Under the pieces are notes generated by a model, which worked only from the letters and a program-made list of their open reading frames with translations, was not told the origin of the DNA and made no database searches. From Halomonas faecis (GTDB taxonomy: Bacteria; Pseudomonadota; Gammaproteobacteria; Pseudomonadales; Halomonadaceae): a stretch of DNA of 64,000 nt. Position 1 is the stretch's first letter; every line of letters begins with the position of its first letter. The stretch covers positions 248,001 to 312,000 of the forward strand of contig NZ_JAACZO010000011.1 of NCBI RefSeq assembly GCF_010993975.1, in the 5' to 3' direction. Positions 10,401-19,660 of this stretch are shown piece by piece. The translations under genes were made by a program, and so were the position numbers.

Positions 10401-11450
10401 GCCATCCAGTTCGAGCGTCAAGCGCTCGCCGGCCAGCTCCGGAAACCGCTCGGGCAACCACAGGTCGGTTTCCAGGCGGGCCTCGAGCGGATAGTCGTCG
10501 CGCAGCTCGACACGCGCCGAGAGTCGCGCATCGACATCCAGGCTCGTCACCTCGAGCGGCGCCACTTCCACCGTATGCTCGCTAGCCGTGAGCGTCAGAT
10601 CGACACGTCGCACATGATAGTCGATGGGCCCCGTCAAGGTGATGTCCTCGACGGCCAGCTGAGGCACCGAGACATCCAGCGGCAGGTCGATGGTGGGCAG
10701 CGTCCGGCGCTCGCGCTCTGCCAGCGGCATGGCCGCCATGCCCTCGAGTTCAGCGGCGGCCGCTGCCGGCAAGGGCGACTGAGCGGCGATGGCCGCATCG
10801 ATGGCCGACGCCGCGAGACGAGACTCTTCACTGTCGGTTTCGCTGAGTGCCAGTCTCGCTCCCGGCGACAGCGGCAGGATCAGGTGGAGGCCGGACAAGC
10901 GCGTGGGCGCCAGTTCGAACGATGCACCCTGGGCTTCGGCACCGCTGGTGAAATCGTCGATACGCACACGGGTGCCATCCGCCAGCCGAATGTCGACGTC
11001 GGCAAGCGCCAGTTCACGGATCACGAGCGGCAGCGGAAATGCGATCTCACCGAGCCCCTCGCCGGCGGCCTCCGACTCGTCACCGCTCTTCTCCTCGCTG
11101 CGGGGCAGACGAACGTCCACGCCTTCCACGGTCAGCCGGTCAATGCATAGGCGTCCACGCAGCAGGCAATCTTCGGCCCAGGCCAGTTCCAGGCGCTCGA
11201 CGGACACGGCGGCCGGCCCCGCCTCGATATGCAAGCCATGCAGCATCAGGCGGTCCAGTGGTGCCCCTTCGGCAGCCTCGAGCTGGAAATAACCGCGTTT
11301 GACGCCTTCGTCCAGCAGCAGTCCGGTGCCCCAGGGGGAGAGAGCCAGACCCAGAGCGAAGAGAACGAGCCCCAGACACCAGACCGGCAGCGCGATGGCC
11401 AGTCCCAGCAGTGCACGACTCAGGGCACGGCTTCTTGCAAAACGACGCAT
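7434..11450 (-). CDS. tamB: Translocation and assembly module protein TamB
   Basis: A very large (1338 residues) inner-membrane-anchored protein spanning the periplasm. It works with TamA in outer-membrane protein insertion and, as a member of the AsmA-like bridge proteins, in phospholipid transport to the outer membrane. An N-terminal signal anchor (about residues 8-40, rich in Leu/Ala/Val) is followed by long beta-rich repetitive sequence with many short Asp/Leu/Glu strands, and the C-terminal DUF490-type domain (about the last 300 residues). The start ATG overlaps the tamA stop as TGATG (11448-11452), so the pair is translationally coupled. The frame is uninterrupted. Confidence 0.93.
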   Translation of the reverse strand: MRRFARSRALSRALLGLAIALPVWCLGLVLFALGLALSPWGTGLLLDEGVKRGYFQLEAAEGAPLDRLMLHGLHIEAGPAAVSVERLELAWAEDCLLRGRLCIDRLTVEGVDVRLPRSEEKSGDESEAAGEGLGEIAFPLPLVIRELALADVDIRLADGTRVRIDDFTSGAEAQGASFELAPTRLSGLHLILPLSPGARLALSETDSEESRLAASAIDAAIAAQSPLPAAAAAELEGMAAMPLAERERRTLPTIDLPLDVSVPQLAVEDITLTGPIDYHVRRVDLTLTASEHTVEVAPLEVTSLDVDARLSARVELRDDYPLEARLETDLWLPERFPELAGERLTLELDGSLAALDAELTARGPVDAELRAQFDVLDPTLPFTASLDSSLLQWPLPPRTSVAEATPRDDQPGAAAPYLAEDVALHLEGDLLHYRAALSLQLEGPQIPRTRVALSGNGDRSQFAWTPLSLALGPASAVSRGRVAWEDGLDVEANLRFDDVDPGRFIDGGHGQLSGDLQVSFHQMAGGWQVNVPDVAIEGELAERALSLRARLKGDSDMRWAIERFDFRQADNRLSASGEVAETALDLRGEIDMPVLASLHEALSGSLSGEFIASGSLEAPRLELTLNGDGLAFADNRMSSLRLAGEASGLEDTAFDVELGVDDVTVGGQRLESVALNLEGRLSEHRLTLDVTGDEGQPVSAVALRLSGALGADRQRYRGTLDPLNLASEYGDVVLEEALAFEVDLARAESRVEPFCLRRERGGRLCLDEPMTASAERGRAVLSLRDLPMDLVEPRLPEAWQVEGETDLSLIAEWRRGGVEWLARADLASRLALQGEDAYGQPWELPPSRLDATLEADPTRADLDLTLELAESGNVSLDLGIAEPLEEGRLEGELRLDALQLSRYRTLVVGIETLEGSLDGAVSIAGTRHTPALDGQMGLSDLQVSGVDVPVVVRDGEVNVDFAGDSTRIEGFVAAEEGRLTIAGDAAWPAPDDWRVAVDLDATAEPLQMALQGVGRLRVAPDVQVRVTPSLLQVRGQVQVPWARLEVGQRPASAVGPSPDEVIISEREDERRREAERAAEEGAGTGTALNEAGMAVDVRIDLNLGPDMILEAYGLSSGLDGALEVRQQNGPVQLFGDVNLTDGRFRAFGQDLLIRQGALLFSGPPDQPLLDFEAIRNPEVTEDGVVAGLRVEGFAAAPNLSIFSEPAMDEARALSYLLRGRAPRDGDTDGALTSALVGLTVGQTGGAVGAIGEAFGIGDLSLETAGGGEDSQVVVSGYLTDDLRISYGVGIFSPIAELALRYTLWRNLYLEAISGAAQAVDLIYAFSRPGEPPIIEPSR

Positions 11451-13321
11451 CAGAACTCCGGACCGATGGCGAAGTGGAGGCGCCAAGAATCGTCTTCATC
11501 GTCGAAGGGATGGGCGATATCGACGCGGATCGGCCCCACCGGAGAGACCCAGCGGACGCCGACCCCGGCACCGGTATTGAGCGTTTGCGGCCACCAGTCG
11601 TCGAAAGCGTCGCCGGTGTCGACGAAAGCCGCGGCCCACCAGTCGCCGGTGACGCGGCGCTGGTACTCCAGGCTCGCGGTGAGCAGTTGCTCACCGCCGC
11701 GCAGTTCGCCCTCCTCATTGCGCGGTGCCAGGCTTTCGTAGGCATAGCCGCGCACGCTGCGATCGCCGCCGGTGAAGAAACGCAGCGATGGAGGAAGCTG
11801 CGAAAAATCGTCAGTAACGATGGCTCCCAGCCCGACACGGCCGACGAAACGATTGTCGTCACCCAACATGCGAATCCACTCGGTATCGCCGGTCAACCGC
11901 AGGAAGTCGGCATCGGACCCCCACAGCGAGTCGGAATACTCGATGCCGAAACGCTGGCGGTCACCCCAGGTGGGAAAGCGCGGATTGCGGCTGCGGATGC
12001 GCGACCAGCTGATGCCGGGATAGTAGACGAGCACGCTGTCGGCCTCGTTGCCCTGGGTGAAATCCTCGAAGGTGGCGCGCAGAAAGAGCGTCTGTACCCA
12101 ACGGTTCTCGAACTCCCAGCGCCGCGCGAATTCCACGGTGCTTTCCAGCGTGCGCGTATCCTCGTTGTCGCGATGACGAAGACCGTACTGCAAGCGGTAT
12201 TGATCGCGCAGCGGATTTTCCAGCGGCATCGTATACGTGCCGCTGAAACGCTGCTCGGGAGCCGACAGGTAGAGGTCGTGCTCCAGACTGTGGCCCAGGC
12301 GGTTGATCCACGGCTGTTCCCAAGCGAACCGCAACCGCGGCCCCACGTCGGTGGCATAACCCACGCCGACTTCGAACTGGTGACGATCGGCCGGGCTCAC
12401 CACCACGTCGATGGGCATCTCCGGCTGCTCGGACGCCGTCAGATTGGCCACGGTTTCCAGGGCCGATGATGCAATGCGAGGCTCCAGTGATGCCGCAGCA
12501 TCACTGCCAAGCACCGCGCCACCTTCGGTCGCCACGGCATTCCCCCAACCCAGTGTTGCGGGAGGCAGGGCCAGCTTGCGCTCGTCATCCAGTCGTGGGC
12601 GTACGCTAATCGAGTCGAACCACCCGGCCTGGCCCAGACGCTGGGAATAGACGGCGACATCACCGGCGCGATAAGGCTCGCCTTGGACGAATGGCGCCAT
12701 GCGCCGCAGCCGTACCGGATCGATGTGGCTGCCGCGGATGGCGACGTTGCCGAAGCGGTAGCGAGGGCCGCTGTCCAGGGTCAGGTAGAGCCGCGCGCTG
12801 TGGGCGAAGGGGCGCACTTCCATGCGCCGGTCGACGAAGCGCCAGTCGAAATAACCTCGCTCCAGGGCGAGCCCGGCCAGGCGACTGCGCATGCGATCCC
12901 ACGGGGCATGAGCCAGTGGGTCGCCTTCCGACAGCGGGAAGGCGTCCAGGACATCGCGAAACGGCGGATCGCTCTGGGCATCGCCGACGAGCTCGAGAGC
13001 CAATTCTTCGATACGTACCTGACGTCCGGGGTCAATGGTAAGGCTTACCTGGCGAGGGGGATCCTCGTCACCGAGCCGTTGCTCGATGACCGGATCGTAG
13101 TAGCCGTAGACGCGCATCGCCTCCCGGGTCCGGCGCCGAATCTCGCCCTCGAGGCGAGCGCGACCATACCGCTCGGCTTCCAGGTCGCTGAGGTAGTGGC
13201 GAACGTTATCGGCGGCCTCGTCGGACAGGCCGTCGATGCGTGCCTCGATGCCCATGGCTGCCTGGCCCATGCCGAACGCCAGGACCGCTGTTGCGCAGCG
13301 GCCAATTACGCGTCTTCCCAT
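11450..13321 (-). CDS. tamA: Translocation and assembly module outer-membrane protein TamA
   Basis: Omp85-family outer-membrane barrel, 623 residues from the chosen ATG at 13321, which has AGGAAG upstream and gives a normal signal peptide (about residues 1-25, MGRRVIGRCATAVLAFGMG). ATG at 13348 is an alternative. Three POTRA domains (about 26-310) precede the barrel; FEVGVGYATDVGPRLRF begins the barrel and GGDRSVRGYAYESL is the conserved loop-6 region with the VRGY motif. The chain ends in GPEF with a terminal aromatic residue. An unusual low-complexity stretch (about residues 247-300, Ala/Ser/Gly-rich) interrupts the third POTRA domain just before the barrel. Confidence 0.93.
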   Translation of the reverse strand: MGRRVIGRCATAVLAFGMGQAAMGIEARIDGLSDEAADNVRHYLSDLEAERYGRARLEGEIRRRTREAMRVYGYYDPVIEQRLGDEDPPRQVSLTIDPGRQVRIEELALELVGDAQSDPPFRDVLDAFPLSEGDPLAHAPWDRMRSRLAGLALERGYFDWRFVDRRMEVRPFAHSARLYLTLDSGPRYRFGNVAIRGSHIDPVRLRRMAPFVQGEPYRAGDVAVYSQRLGQAGWFDSISVRPRLDDERKLALPPATLGWGNAVATEGGAVLGSDAAASLEPRIASSALETVANLTASEQPEMPIDVVVSPADRHQFEVGVGYATDVGPRLRFAWEQPWINRLGHSLEHDLYLSAPEQRFSGTYTMPLENPLRDQYRLQYGLRHRDNEDTRTLESTVEFARRWEFENRWVQTLFLRATFEDFTQGNEADSVLVYYPGISWSRIRSRNPRFPTWGDRQRFGIEYSDSLWGSDADFLRLTGDTEWIRMLGDDNRFVGRVGLGAIVTDDFSQLPPSLRFFTGGDRSVRGYAYESLAPRNEEGELRGGEQLLTASLEYQRRVTGDWWAAAFVDTGDAFDDWWPQTLNTGAGVGVRWVSPVGPIRVDIAHPFDDEDDSWRLHFAIGPEF

Positions 13322-13382
13322 ACTCAACGGCTTCCTGGCTGACAGCATCCCCGAACCGTTCCGCTGCAACGACTCGTTCCAG

Positions 13383-14237
13383 TCACGGCTGCAGGCTTTC
13401 CAGCTCAGCACTCAGTGCAAGCTGCGAACGGCGCAGTTCACGCAATTCGCTCTCGGCAGAGGAGAGGCGATCCTGTACGTCGGCCAATGCGTCGACATCA
13501 TCGCTGTGCTGATTCTCCAATGACTCGATACGGCCGTCGACACGATCGAGCGTCTCGCTCAATGCCGTGAGACGCTCCTGAGAGGCCTCATCCCGTGCCT
13601 GCAAGTTCTCCAGGGCCGCGGCATGCTCATCCTGCTGCTCGGCCAGGCTCTCGAGCGCCTCGTCGCGCCGCGGGGCGGCCGACTCCAGCGAATCCAGACG
13701 CGCCGCAAGAGCCTGGCGACCTTCGTCGCCGGTACGCTCCAGCGCATCCAAGGAAGCCCCTAGAGCTGCCAGCAACGCATCACGCGTGGCCGCCTCCTGA
13801 TCGACGGTAGCGAGTTGCTCGGCCAGCTCGTCTAGGCGTGCGTCGAGGACATCGACGCGCTCGGCATCGCTGCCCGAACGCTGCTCCAGCTCGATCTCCA
13901 AGCCCGTGGTACGTGCATCGAGGGCATCGTTGCGCCCCTCCAGCGTATCGAGGCGCGTTTCGAGATGCTCGAGCCAGTCGCCACGTCCTTCCTGGGCGTC
14001 GAAACGAGCATGCACATTGGACATTTCACCCGACAGACGCCCCCATTCGGCCTCCAGCCGCAGTCGTTCCTGCCAGCCGAACCAGGCCAGCGCGCCAAGG
14101 CCAGCGACCAGCATGAACAATAGCAGGTAGATCGGCCACAACCGGGGAGCGGGCGACACGGAACGGGCAGAACGCGAGACGCTGGCCTCAGGGTCCGGCA
14201 CGATGGGGCGTCGCTCGGTAGGACGCGCTTCGGGCAT
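13383..14237 (-). CDS. Membrane-anchored coiled-coil protein of unknown function
   Basis: A 284-residue protein with a preserved AAGGAG ribosome site before the ATG at 14237. A proline-rich, charged N-terminus (about 1-32) leads into one hydrophobic helix (IYLLLFMLVAGLGALAWFGW, about 35-55). The remainder (about 56-284) is almost entirely heptad-patterned Leu/Ala with Glu, Arg, Asp and Gln, i.e. a long coiled coil containing repeated LDTLEGR/LDALERT/LDSLESA-like units. Topology is probably an inner-membrane anchor with a periplasmic rod. It sits 61 bp upstream of tamA on the same strand, so it could belong to the envelope-assembly unit. I do not recognise a named family, and coiled-coil similarity to HemX-like proteins is not sufficient to name it. 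Confidence 0.75.
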   Translation of the reverse strand: MPEARPTERRPIVPDPEASVSRSARSVSPAPRLWPIYLLLFMLVAGLGALAWFGWQERLRLEAEWGRLSGEMSNVHARFDAQEGRGDWLEHLETRLDTLEGRNDALDARTTGLEIELEQRSGSDAERVDVLDARLDELAEQLATVDQEAATRDALLAALGASLDALERTGDEGRQALAARLDSLESAAPRRDEALESLAEQQDEHAAALENLQARDEASQERLTALSETLDRVDGRIESLENQHSDDVDALADVQDRLSSAESELRELRRSQLALSAELESLQP

Positions 14238-14312
14238 GGCTAACTCCTTGTCACCGGGACGACGGTCCCGCTCATTGTACGCAGAGGCACCGCCTCTGCG
14301 CACGTCAGGGCA

Positions 14313-15617
14313 TCAACGTCGTGAACGCTGTTCGCGAGGATCGGCGCGCCGGCCGATACCACGGTAGGTCAACCCCCATTCCGCCACGTGGTGGGGATCG
14401 TAGATATTGCGCCCATCGAGCACCAAACGCTCATCGAGCAAGTCAGAAAGACGTTTCCAGTCAGGGTTCCAATAGTGCTTCCACTCGGTGACGAGCATCA
14501 GCGCATCGGCTCCCTGGCAAGCCAGATAGGGATCGCCGTCGAAGAGGGCCAGTTGCGGGTGGTCACCGACCGCCGCGCGCAGGGACGGCGTCGCGACCGG
14601 GTCATGGAGCCGTACGCTGACGCCCTGGGCCCACAGGGCTTCGAGCAAGGTGAGCACCGGGGCATGATCGATGCGCGCCGACCCGGGCTTGAAAGCCGCT
14701 CCCCAGACCGCCACCGTTCGCCCCTCCAGGCGACCGTGGAAATGCGTCCACAGCTTGCGAAACAGGGTTTCCTTCTTCTGCTCGTTGATGTCGAGAACCT
14801 GCTCCAGCAGTGCCGAGTGCCGCCCGCTGGCTTCCTGGACATCGGCCAGACGCATCAGGTCACGCGAAAAATTGGGACCGCCGAAGCCGCAGCCGGGATA
14901 GAGATACTCGTAGCCGATGCGCGAGTCGGCCCCCATCCCCTGTCGAACGAACTCGACATCGACGCCCAGAGTATCGGCCAAACCGGCGATCTCGTTCATG
15001 TAGCTGATGCGCGTCGCCAGCATGCCGATGGTGGCCAGCTTGGTGAGTTCAGCAGCACGCCGCGGCATGCACTGAAATACATCGCGCCGTCGATTGAAGG
15101 CACGCAGCAGTTCTCGAACCTGGGCTTCCGACCAGTCATCGTCACGGCCCAGTAGCCAGCGTCCGGGACGAGTAAAGCTTTCCCAGGCACGCCCTTCTTC
15201 GAGGGTATCGACTAGAGCGACCGCGTGGATCGGCTCGCCGAGGCTGCCCAGGCGCTCGGTCTCACCGACCGGAAACGTCGAATTGTTCACCAGCAACAGC
15301 GGCCGCTTGCGCTCATGAATCGCGTCGACGACCCGCGTATCGGCATCGCCACGCTGCTCCGGCGACAAGGCCAGCCACAGGGCGTCGACGATAGCGGGGC
15401 CGACGTCGTCATGCCCCGCCACCGTGAGCGTGCCCTGCTGGCGGCCTTCTTCCAGACGAGCCAGCAGTTGCGGCTCGCGTACCAGCCAACCGGCCTGTGC
15501 CAGCGACGTCCAGGGCATGCTCGCATGGGGCACCCAGTGAACGCGATGCCCCACCCATGCCAGGGCCGCGGCTGCGGTCACTGCTGGCAGTTCGCTGCCA
15601 TGAATCTCGACGCGCAT
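14313..15617 (-). CDS. UDP-glucose 6-dehydrogenase-like protein lacking the catalytic cysteine
   Basis: A 434-residue homologue of the UDP-glucose/GDP-mannose dehydrogenase family. The central domain is well conserved (AELTKLATIGMLATRISYMN, MGADSRIGYEYLYPGCGFGG) and the C-terminal domain retains ALMLVTEWKHYWNPDW, LDGRNIYDP and YRGIGR. Key residues are missing. The catalytic block, normally GGSCFPKD, reads GGPNFSRD, so Asn249 replaces the nucleophilic Cys; the active-site Lys of ATKISFMNE is Arg203; and the N-terminal glycine-rich NAD motif is replaced by IHGSELPA. The frame is intact and long, arguing against simple decay. It lies just downstream of galU (5 bp gap), which makes UDP-glucose. 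A binding or regulatory role is inference. Confidence 0.85.
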   Translation of the reverse strand: MRVEIHGSELPAVTAAAALAWVGHRVHWVPHASMPWTSLAQAGWLVREPQLLARLEEGRQQGTLTVAGHDDVGPAIVDALWLALSPEQRGDADTRVVDAIHERKRPLLLVNNSTFPVGETERLGSLGEPIHAVALVDTLEEGRAWESFTRPGRWLLGRDDDWSEAQVRELLRAFNRRRDVFQCMPRRAAELTKLATIGMLATRISYMNEIAGLADTLGVDVEFVRQGMGADSRIGYEYLYPGCGFGGPNFSRDLMRLADVQEASGRHSALLEQVLDINEQKKETLFRKLWTHFHGRLEGRTVAVWGAAFKPGSARIDHAPVLTLLEALWAQGVSVRLHDPVATPSLRAAVGDHPQLALFDGDPYLACQGADALMLVTEWKHYWNPDWKRLSDLLDERLVLDGRNIYDPHHVAEWGLTYRGIGRRADPREQRSRR

Positions 15618-15622
15618 CGCAC

Positions 15623-16513
15623 TCACTCCGACCGGGCGTAGCGGGCGAGTAGCTCGCGAAAGCCCGCACCCAAACGCGGATGGCGCCGGCCATAAGCCAG
15701 CGTTGCCTCGAGGTAGCCCAGGGGTTGGCCGCAGTCGAAGGTCTGGCCGCTCATGCGCCACGCATCCACGCCTTCGGCGGCCCGCAAGGTTTCGATGGCG
15801 TCGGTCAGTTGAATCTCGTTGCCTGCCCCGGGCGGCGTCTCGGCGAGCAGCGCGAAGATCGCGCCGGGCAATGCGTAGCGGCCGATCACGGCGAGGTTGG
15901 AAGGCGCGGCCTCACGCCTGGGTTTTTCGACCAGGCCGCTCAGTGGCGCCGACTGCCCTGCTGCCGGCACATCGCGTTCGGGCGCGACGATGCCATACCG
16001 GTCGACGCGATCCCATGGCACTTCCTCGACCATCAGTTGGCTACGCCCGGTCGCCTCGAAGGCATCGAGCATGCCGGCCAGATCGCTCCGTTCCAGGCCC
16101 TCGTTATCGACCAGCACGTCGGGCAGCAGCACGGCGAAGGGTTCGTCATCCCCGATCACCGGCCGTGCACGGAGCACGGCATGGCCCAGCCCCAATGGCT
16201 CCGGTTGGCGCACGCTGATGACGTTGACGTCATCCGGGACGATGCGGCGCAGCTCTTCGAGTAGATCCCACTTGCCTTTGGCCTCGAGGGTCGCTTCCAG
16301 TTCGAAATGCTTGTCGAAGTGGTTCTCGATGGCGCTCTTGCTGGTATGGGTGACCAGCACGATATCGCGTATGCCGGCGGCCACCGCCTCCTCCACCACG
16401 TACTGAATCACGGGGCGGTCGACGATGGTGATCATCTCCTTGGGAATCGCCTTGGAGGCCGGCAGGCAGCGAGTGCCGAGCCCGGCAACGGGCAGAACGG
16501 CCTTGCGTATCAT
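15623..16513 (-). CDS. galU: UTP-glucose-1-phosphate uridylyltransferase GalU
   Basis: Makes UDP-glucose from UTP and glucose-1-phosphate for cell-surface glycans and osmoadaptation, 296 residues. The nucleotidyltransferase N-terminus [20 protein letters not shown] is diagnostic; further GalU-type blocks are [36 protein letters not shown] and the uridine/sugar contact region [11 protein letters not shown]. The ATG at 16513 is chosen because the family motif begins four residues later. It is transcribed divergently from ubiG across 154 bp, and is followed after 5 bp by the Ugd-like gene, so the two are surely co-transcribed. Confidence 0.95.
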   Translation of the reverse strand: MIRKAVLPVAGLGTRCLPASKAIPKEMITIVDRPVIQYVVEEAVAAGIRDIVLVTHTSKSAIENHFDKHFELEATLEAKGKWDLLEELRRIVPDDVNVISVRQPEPLGLGHAVLRARPVIGDDEPFAVLLPDVLVDNEGLERSDLAGMLDAFEATGRSQLMVEEVPWDRVDRYGIVAPERDVPAAGQSAPLSGLVEKPRREAAPSNLAVIGRYALPGAIFALLAETPPGAGNEIQLTDAIETLRAAEGVDAWRMSGQTFDCGQPLGYLEATLAYGRRHPRLGAGFRELLARYARSE

Positions 16514-16667
16514 GGAATCGTCCTTGTCAGCGGGCTCCGCAACGCCTGTGCGCGTTCGAGACCCCGAATCATGGGAATGCCGCATCGGCTACGGGTACAA
16601 TACGCGCATGATACCGAAGGAGCCTGCCGATGCTAATGGCGGCTCGCCAAACACAGGGAGAGCCCCG

Positions 16668-17390
16668 ATGAGCACAAGCGTCCCACAGCCCAACGTCGAC
16701 CCCGCGGAAGTCGCCAAGTTCGAATCCCTGGCCAGCCGTTGGTGGGATCCGGACAGCGAGTTCAAGCCACTGCATGACATCAATCCGTTACGCCTCGACT
16801 TCATCGATGCGCGCTGCGGGCTGGCCGGCCGACGAGTGATCGACGTGGGCTGCGGCGGAGGCCTGCTTGCCGAAGCCATGGCTCACCGCGGAGCCAGCGT
16901 GACCGGCATCGACATGGGCGAAGCGCCACTGGGGGTGGCCCGCCTGCATGCGCGACGCAGCGAAGTCGACGTGGACTACCGCCTCGCCAGCGCCGAAACC
17001 ATGGCCGAGACCCGGCCTGGCGAGTTCGACGTGGTCACCTGCCTGGAGATGCTCGAACACGTGCCCGACCCGGCTTCGGTGATTCGCGCCTGTGCAACCC
17101 TGGTCAAGCCCGGCGGACACGTGTTCTTCTCCACCCTCAACCGCAACCCCAAGGCCTATGCACTGGCGATAGTGGGGGCCGAATACCTGCTGCGCATGCT
17201 GCCCCGCGGCACCCATGACTATGCCAAGTTCATTCGCCCTTCGGAGTTGGCCGAGTGGTGTCGTGAAGCGGAACTCGACGTGCGCGAGCAGAGCGGGCTG
17301 GTCTATAACCCACTGACCCGCCGTTACCGTCTCTCGGCCAGCGATGTCTCGGTCAACTATCTCATGCACTGCCGCCGGGAGCAGCCGTGA
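16668..17390 (+). CDS. ubiG: Ubiquinone biosynthesis O-methyltransferase UbiG
   Basis: SAM-dependent methyltransferase performing two O-methylations in ubiquinone synthesis, 240 residues as in the family. The N-terminal [19 protein letters not shown] is typical of UbiG; SAM motif I is [15 protein letters not shown] near residue 56, with MLEHVPDP and [15 protein letters not shown] further on. The ATG at 16668 is preceded by AGGGAG. An upstream TACAAT (about 16595-16600) may be the -10 box of its promoter. The stop overlaps the start of the next gene as GTGA (17387-17390), coupling it to the phosphatase. Confidence 0.95.
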   Translation: MSTSVPQPNVDPAEVAKFESLASRWWDPDSEFKPLHDINPLRLDFIDARCGLAGRRVIDVGCGGGLLAEAMAHRGASVTGIDMGEAPLGVARLHARRSEVDVDYRLASAETMAETRPGEFDVVTCLEMLEHVPDPASVIRACATLVKPGGHVFFSTLNRNPKAYALAIVGAEYLLRMLPRGTHDYAKFIRPSELAEWCREAELDVREQSGLVYNPLTRRYRLSASDVSVNYLMHCRREQP

Positions 17391-18049
17391 ACGCTCGCCC
17401 CGATGCCCTGCTCTTCGACCTGGATGGCACCCTGGTGGATACGGCGCCAGACCTGGCTCGGGCCACCAACGCCCTGCGCGCCCATCATGGATTGTCGCCG
17501 CTTCCCTATGAGGTCATCCGCGCCCAGGTTTCCAACGGTGGCAGCGCGCTGGTCACCCTGGCGCTAGGGCTGGAAAAGACGGCCGAAGGTCACGACGACG
17601 CCCGTGACTTCTTGCTCGCTGCCTACGGCGAGTCGGTTGCCGCCGAGAGTCGGGTGTTTCCTGCACTGACTTCGTTGCTGACGAGCTGGCAGGCGGCGAC
17701 TCGTCCCTGGGGCATCGTCACCAACAAGCCGCGCGCCTACGCCGCCCCGCTGGTGGCTGCCCTGGCCCTCCAGCCCGGAGTGCTGGTTTGCGCCGACGAT
17801 CTGCCGGTTCGCAAACCCGATCCGGCCCCGCTATGGCATGCCGCCGAACGACTCGGTGTGAGCGCAGAGCGGTGCTGGTACATTGGTGACCATCGCCGCG
17901 ACATGGAAGCGGCCCGCTACGCCGGCATGGTCGGCGTAGCAGTGGGCTACGGCTACATCGCGCTGGACGAGGACTACCGCGACTGGCCTGCCGATCGGTG
18001 GTTCGCCACCGGCGAGGCGCTGACCGCCGCCCTATTGGCCCCTGCATGA
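17387..18049 (+). CDS. mupP: HAD phosphatase, probably MupP (N-acetylmuramic acid 6-phosphate phosphatase)
   Basis: A 220-residue HAD-superfamily phosphatase with GTG start overlapping the ubiG stop. Motif I is [19 protein letters not shown] (Asp11 and Asp13), motif II is in IVTNKP, motif III Lys is in VRKPDPAPL and motif IV is [14 protein letters not shown]. By sequence alone it could be a phosphoglycolate phosphatase (Gph). The order ubiG-this gene-yciK is the same as around the characterised peptidoglycan-recycling phosphatase MupP in Pseudomonas, which is the reason for preferring that name. The recycling partners AmgK and MurU are not in the window. Confidence 0.8.
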   Translation: MNARPDALLFDLDGTLVDTAPDLARATNALRAHHGLSPLPYEVIRAQVSNGGSALVTLALGLEKTAEGHDDARDFLLAAYGESVAAESRVFPALTSLLTSWQAATRPWGIVTNKPRAYAAPLVAALALQPGVLVCADDLPVRKPDPAPLWHAAERLGVSAERCWYIGDHRRDMEAARYAGMVGVAVGYGYIALDEDYRDWPADRWFATGEALTAALLAPA

Positions 18050-18075
18050 CCTGTACGGTCGTGCGCAGCCATGCG

Positions 18076-18834
18076 TCACCTGGGAGGCTGGGCGTCGAAG
18101 CGCTCGCCGTTGTGCCCGCGGCTGTCGGGACCCAGCAGCCATAGATAGGTGGGCATGATCGCCTCTGGCGTCAGCAGTGCTTCGGGATCCTCTCCCGGAT
18201 AGGCATTGGCGCGCATTCGGGTACGGGTGGCCCCGGGGTTGAGGCTGTTGACGCGGATGTTGCCCAGATGCTCGACCTCGTCGGCCAGCACCTCCATGAA
18301 GCCTTCGGTGGCATACTTGGATACGCTATAGGCGCCCCAGTAGGCTCGCCCCTTGCGCCCCACCCCTGAAGAGGTGAACACCACCGAAGCGTCTTTCGAG
18401 GCCTCGAGCAACGGCATCAATGCCTGGGTCATCCAGGTCGGCCCATTGATGTTGACCTGCATCACCTGCTCCCACAGCGCCGGGTCGTACTGCACGAAAG
18501 GCGTGATGTTGCCCAGCAAACCGGCATTGTGCAGCAACCCATCGAGACGCCCGAACTCCTTGTCCAGCGTCTCGGCCATGTCGTGATAGTCTTTGAGCGT
18601 TGCCCCTTCGAAGTTCAGCGGAAAAATGGCCGGCTGGGGCAACCCCTCCGCTTCGATCTGGTCATAGACCGTCTCCAGCTTGGCAAGGGTGCGCCCCAAC
18701 AGGATCACCGTGGCCCCATGGCGGGCGAAGGCCAGCGCCGCTGCCCGGCCGATGCCGTCACCGGCTCCCGTTACCAGCACGATCCGCTCTTTCAGCAGGC
18801 CGGCGGGCGCCTGGTAGTCGATCTTGCAGTTCAT
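18076..18834 (-). CDS. yciK: YciK-family short-chain oxidoreductase
   Basis: A 252-residue short-chain dehydrogenase/reductase. The NAD(P)-binding motif is TGAGDGIG (residues 22-29), NAG follows in LHNAGLLGN, the catalytic Ser lies in VVFTSSGVG, and Tyr169/Lys173 form the YxxxK pair in AYSVSK. The start MNCKIDYQAPAGLLKERIVL matches the YciK type, and AGGAAC precedes the ATG. It is convergent with the mupP-like gene with 26 bp between stops. YciK proteins are annotated as putative oxidoreductases; the substrate is unknown. Its position next to ubiG-mupP is conserved in pseudomonads. Confidence 0.9.
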   Translation of the reverse strand: MNCKIDYQAPAGLLKERIVLVTGAGDGIGRAAALAFARHGATVILLGRTLAKLETVYDQIEAEGLPQPAIFPLNFEGATLKDYHDMAETLDKEFGRLDGLLHNAGLLGNITPFVQYDPALWEQVMQVNINGPTWMTQALMPLLEASKDASVVFTSSGVGRKGRAYWGAYSVSKYATEGFMEVLADEVEHLGNIRVNSLNPGATRTRMRANAYPGEDPEALLTPEAIMPTYLWLLGPDSRGHNGERFDAQPPR

Positions 18835-18859
18835 GGCTGTTCCTTTGTCAGCACGCGCA

Positions 18860-19627
18860 TCATAGCGACTGGCGGAGGAAATCGTCAGCAAGCCCGGCGG
18901 CGCTGCTGTCGGGGTGATCGTCGCGGACTCGCTCCAGGAGAGCCCGACTCTCCTCGGGTTCGCCCTGGCGTGCCTTGACCAGACCCAACTTGTAGAGCGC
19001 ATCGGGCAATTTGCTGCTATCCGGGAAGTCATCGATCACTCGCCGGAAGGCGACATCCGCCGCTTCGAGATTCGCTTCTGCCGAATGCAGCTCACCCAGC
19101 CAGTAGTAGCCGTTGGCCGTCAGACGGGTGTCGGGATGCTCTTCCACGAACCTCTCGAAGGCGCTGATCGCCTGCTCGAACTCGCGCGACTGGACGTGGG
19201 CGAAAGCGGCTTGATAGGCGGCCTGGGCCTCATCGCTGGTACCGCTCGGTGAGGGGGTCTCGGCAACCTGGCGAGCGGCCTGTTCATCCACCTCGGGCGA
19301 TTCCATGCCGGCATCCTCGGCCATCAGCCGCTCGTCCAGATCCATGTACTGTTGTCGCGTCTGATTGCGAAGCTGCTCCAACTGGTGGCGCAACTCCTCC
19401 ACCTGGCCGCGCAGCTGGCGGATCTCCTCCTCGTGCTGCTGAACCTGGTTGAAGATCACCAGGTTGCCGCCGGATTCCTCGCGCACCGCCGTCTGGTCCA
19501 TGAAAGAGCCCGACCCGCCGCGCAAATCTTCCACGACGGGGCCCTGCTGGGCCACCGCCGGCAGCCATACGGACAACGGGAGCACCAGGGCTCCCGCGCC
19601 GCACAGCCGTTTCAGACTGTGTTTCAT
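18860..19627 (-). CDS. cpoB: Cell division coordinator CpoB (YbgF)
   Basis: Periplasmic Tol-Pal partner that coordinates outer-membrane constriction with peptidoglycan synthesis, 255 residues. A signal peptide (about 1-26, cleaved after AVA) is followed by an N-terminal trimerising coiled coil (QVQQHEEEIRQLRGQVEELR, about 60-100) and C-terminal TPR repeats (AYQAAFAHVQSREFEQAISA; NGYYWLGELHSAEANLEAAD; ALYKLGLVKARQGEPEESRA). The ATG at 19627 has GGAG six bases upstream; an ATG 12 bp further upstream is less well placed. It is the last gene of the tolQRAB-pal-cpoB run, 33 bp after pal. Confidence 0.94.
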   Translation of the reverse strand: MKHSLKRLCGAGALVLPLSVWLPAVAQQGPVVEDLRGGSGSFMDQTAVREESGGNLVIFNQVQQHEEEIRQLRGQVEELRHQLEQLRNQTRQQYMDLDERLMAEDAGMESPEVDEQAARQVAETPSPSGTSDEAQAAYQAAFAHVQSREFEQAISAFERFVEEHPDTRLTANGYYWLGELHSAEANLEAADVAFRRVIDDFPDSSKLPDALYKLGLVKARQGEPEESRALLERVRDDHPDSSAAGLADDFLRQSL

Positions 19628-19660
19628 GCATGACTCCATCGACGCATGGCGCCGAGCCGA

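Noticed and set aside
14313..15617. The Ugd-like gene as a pseudogene
   Set aside because: There is no frameshift or internal stop over 434 codons, and the central and C-terminal regions are well conserved, so it is listed as a divergent gene.
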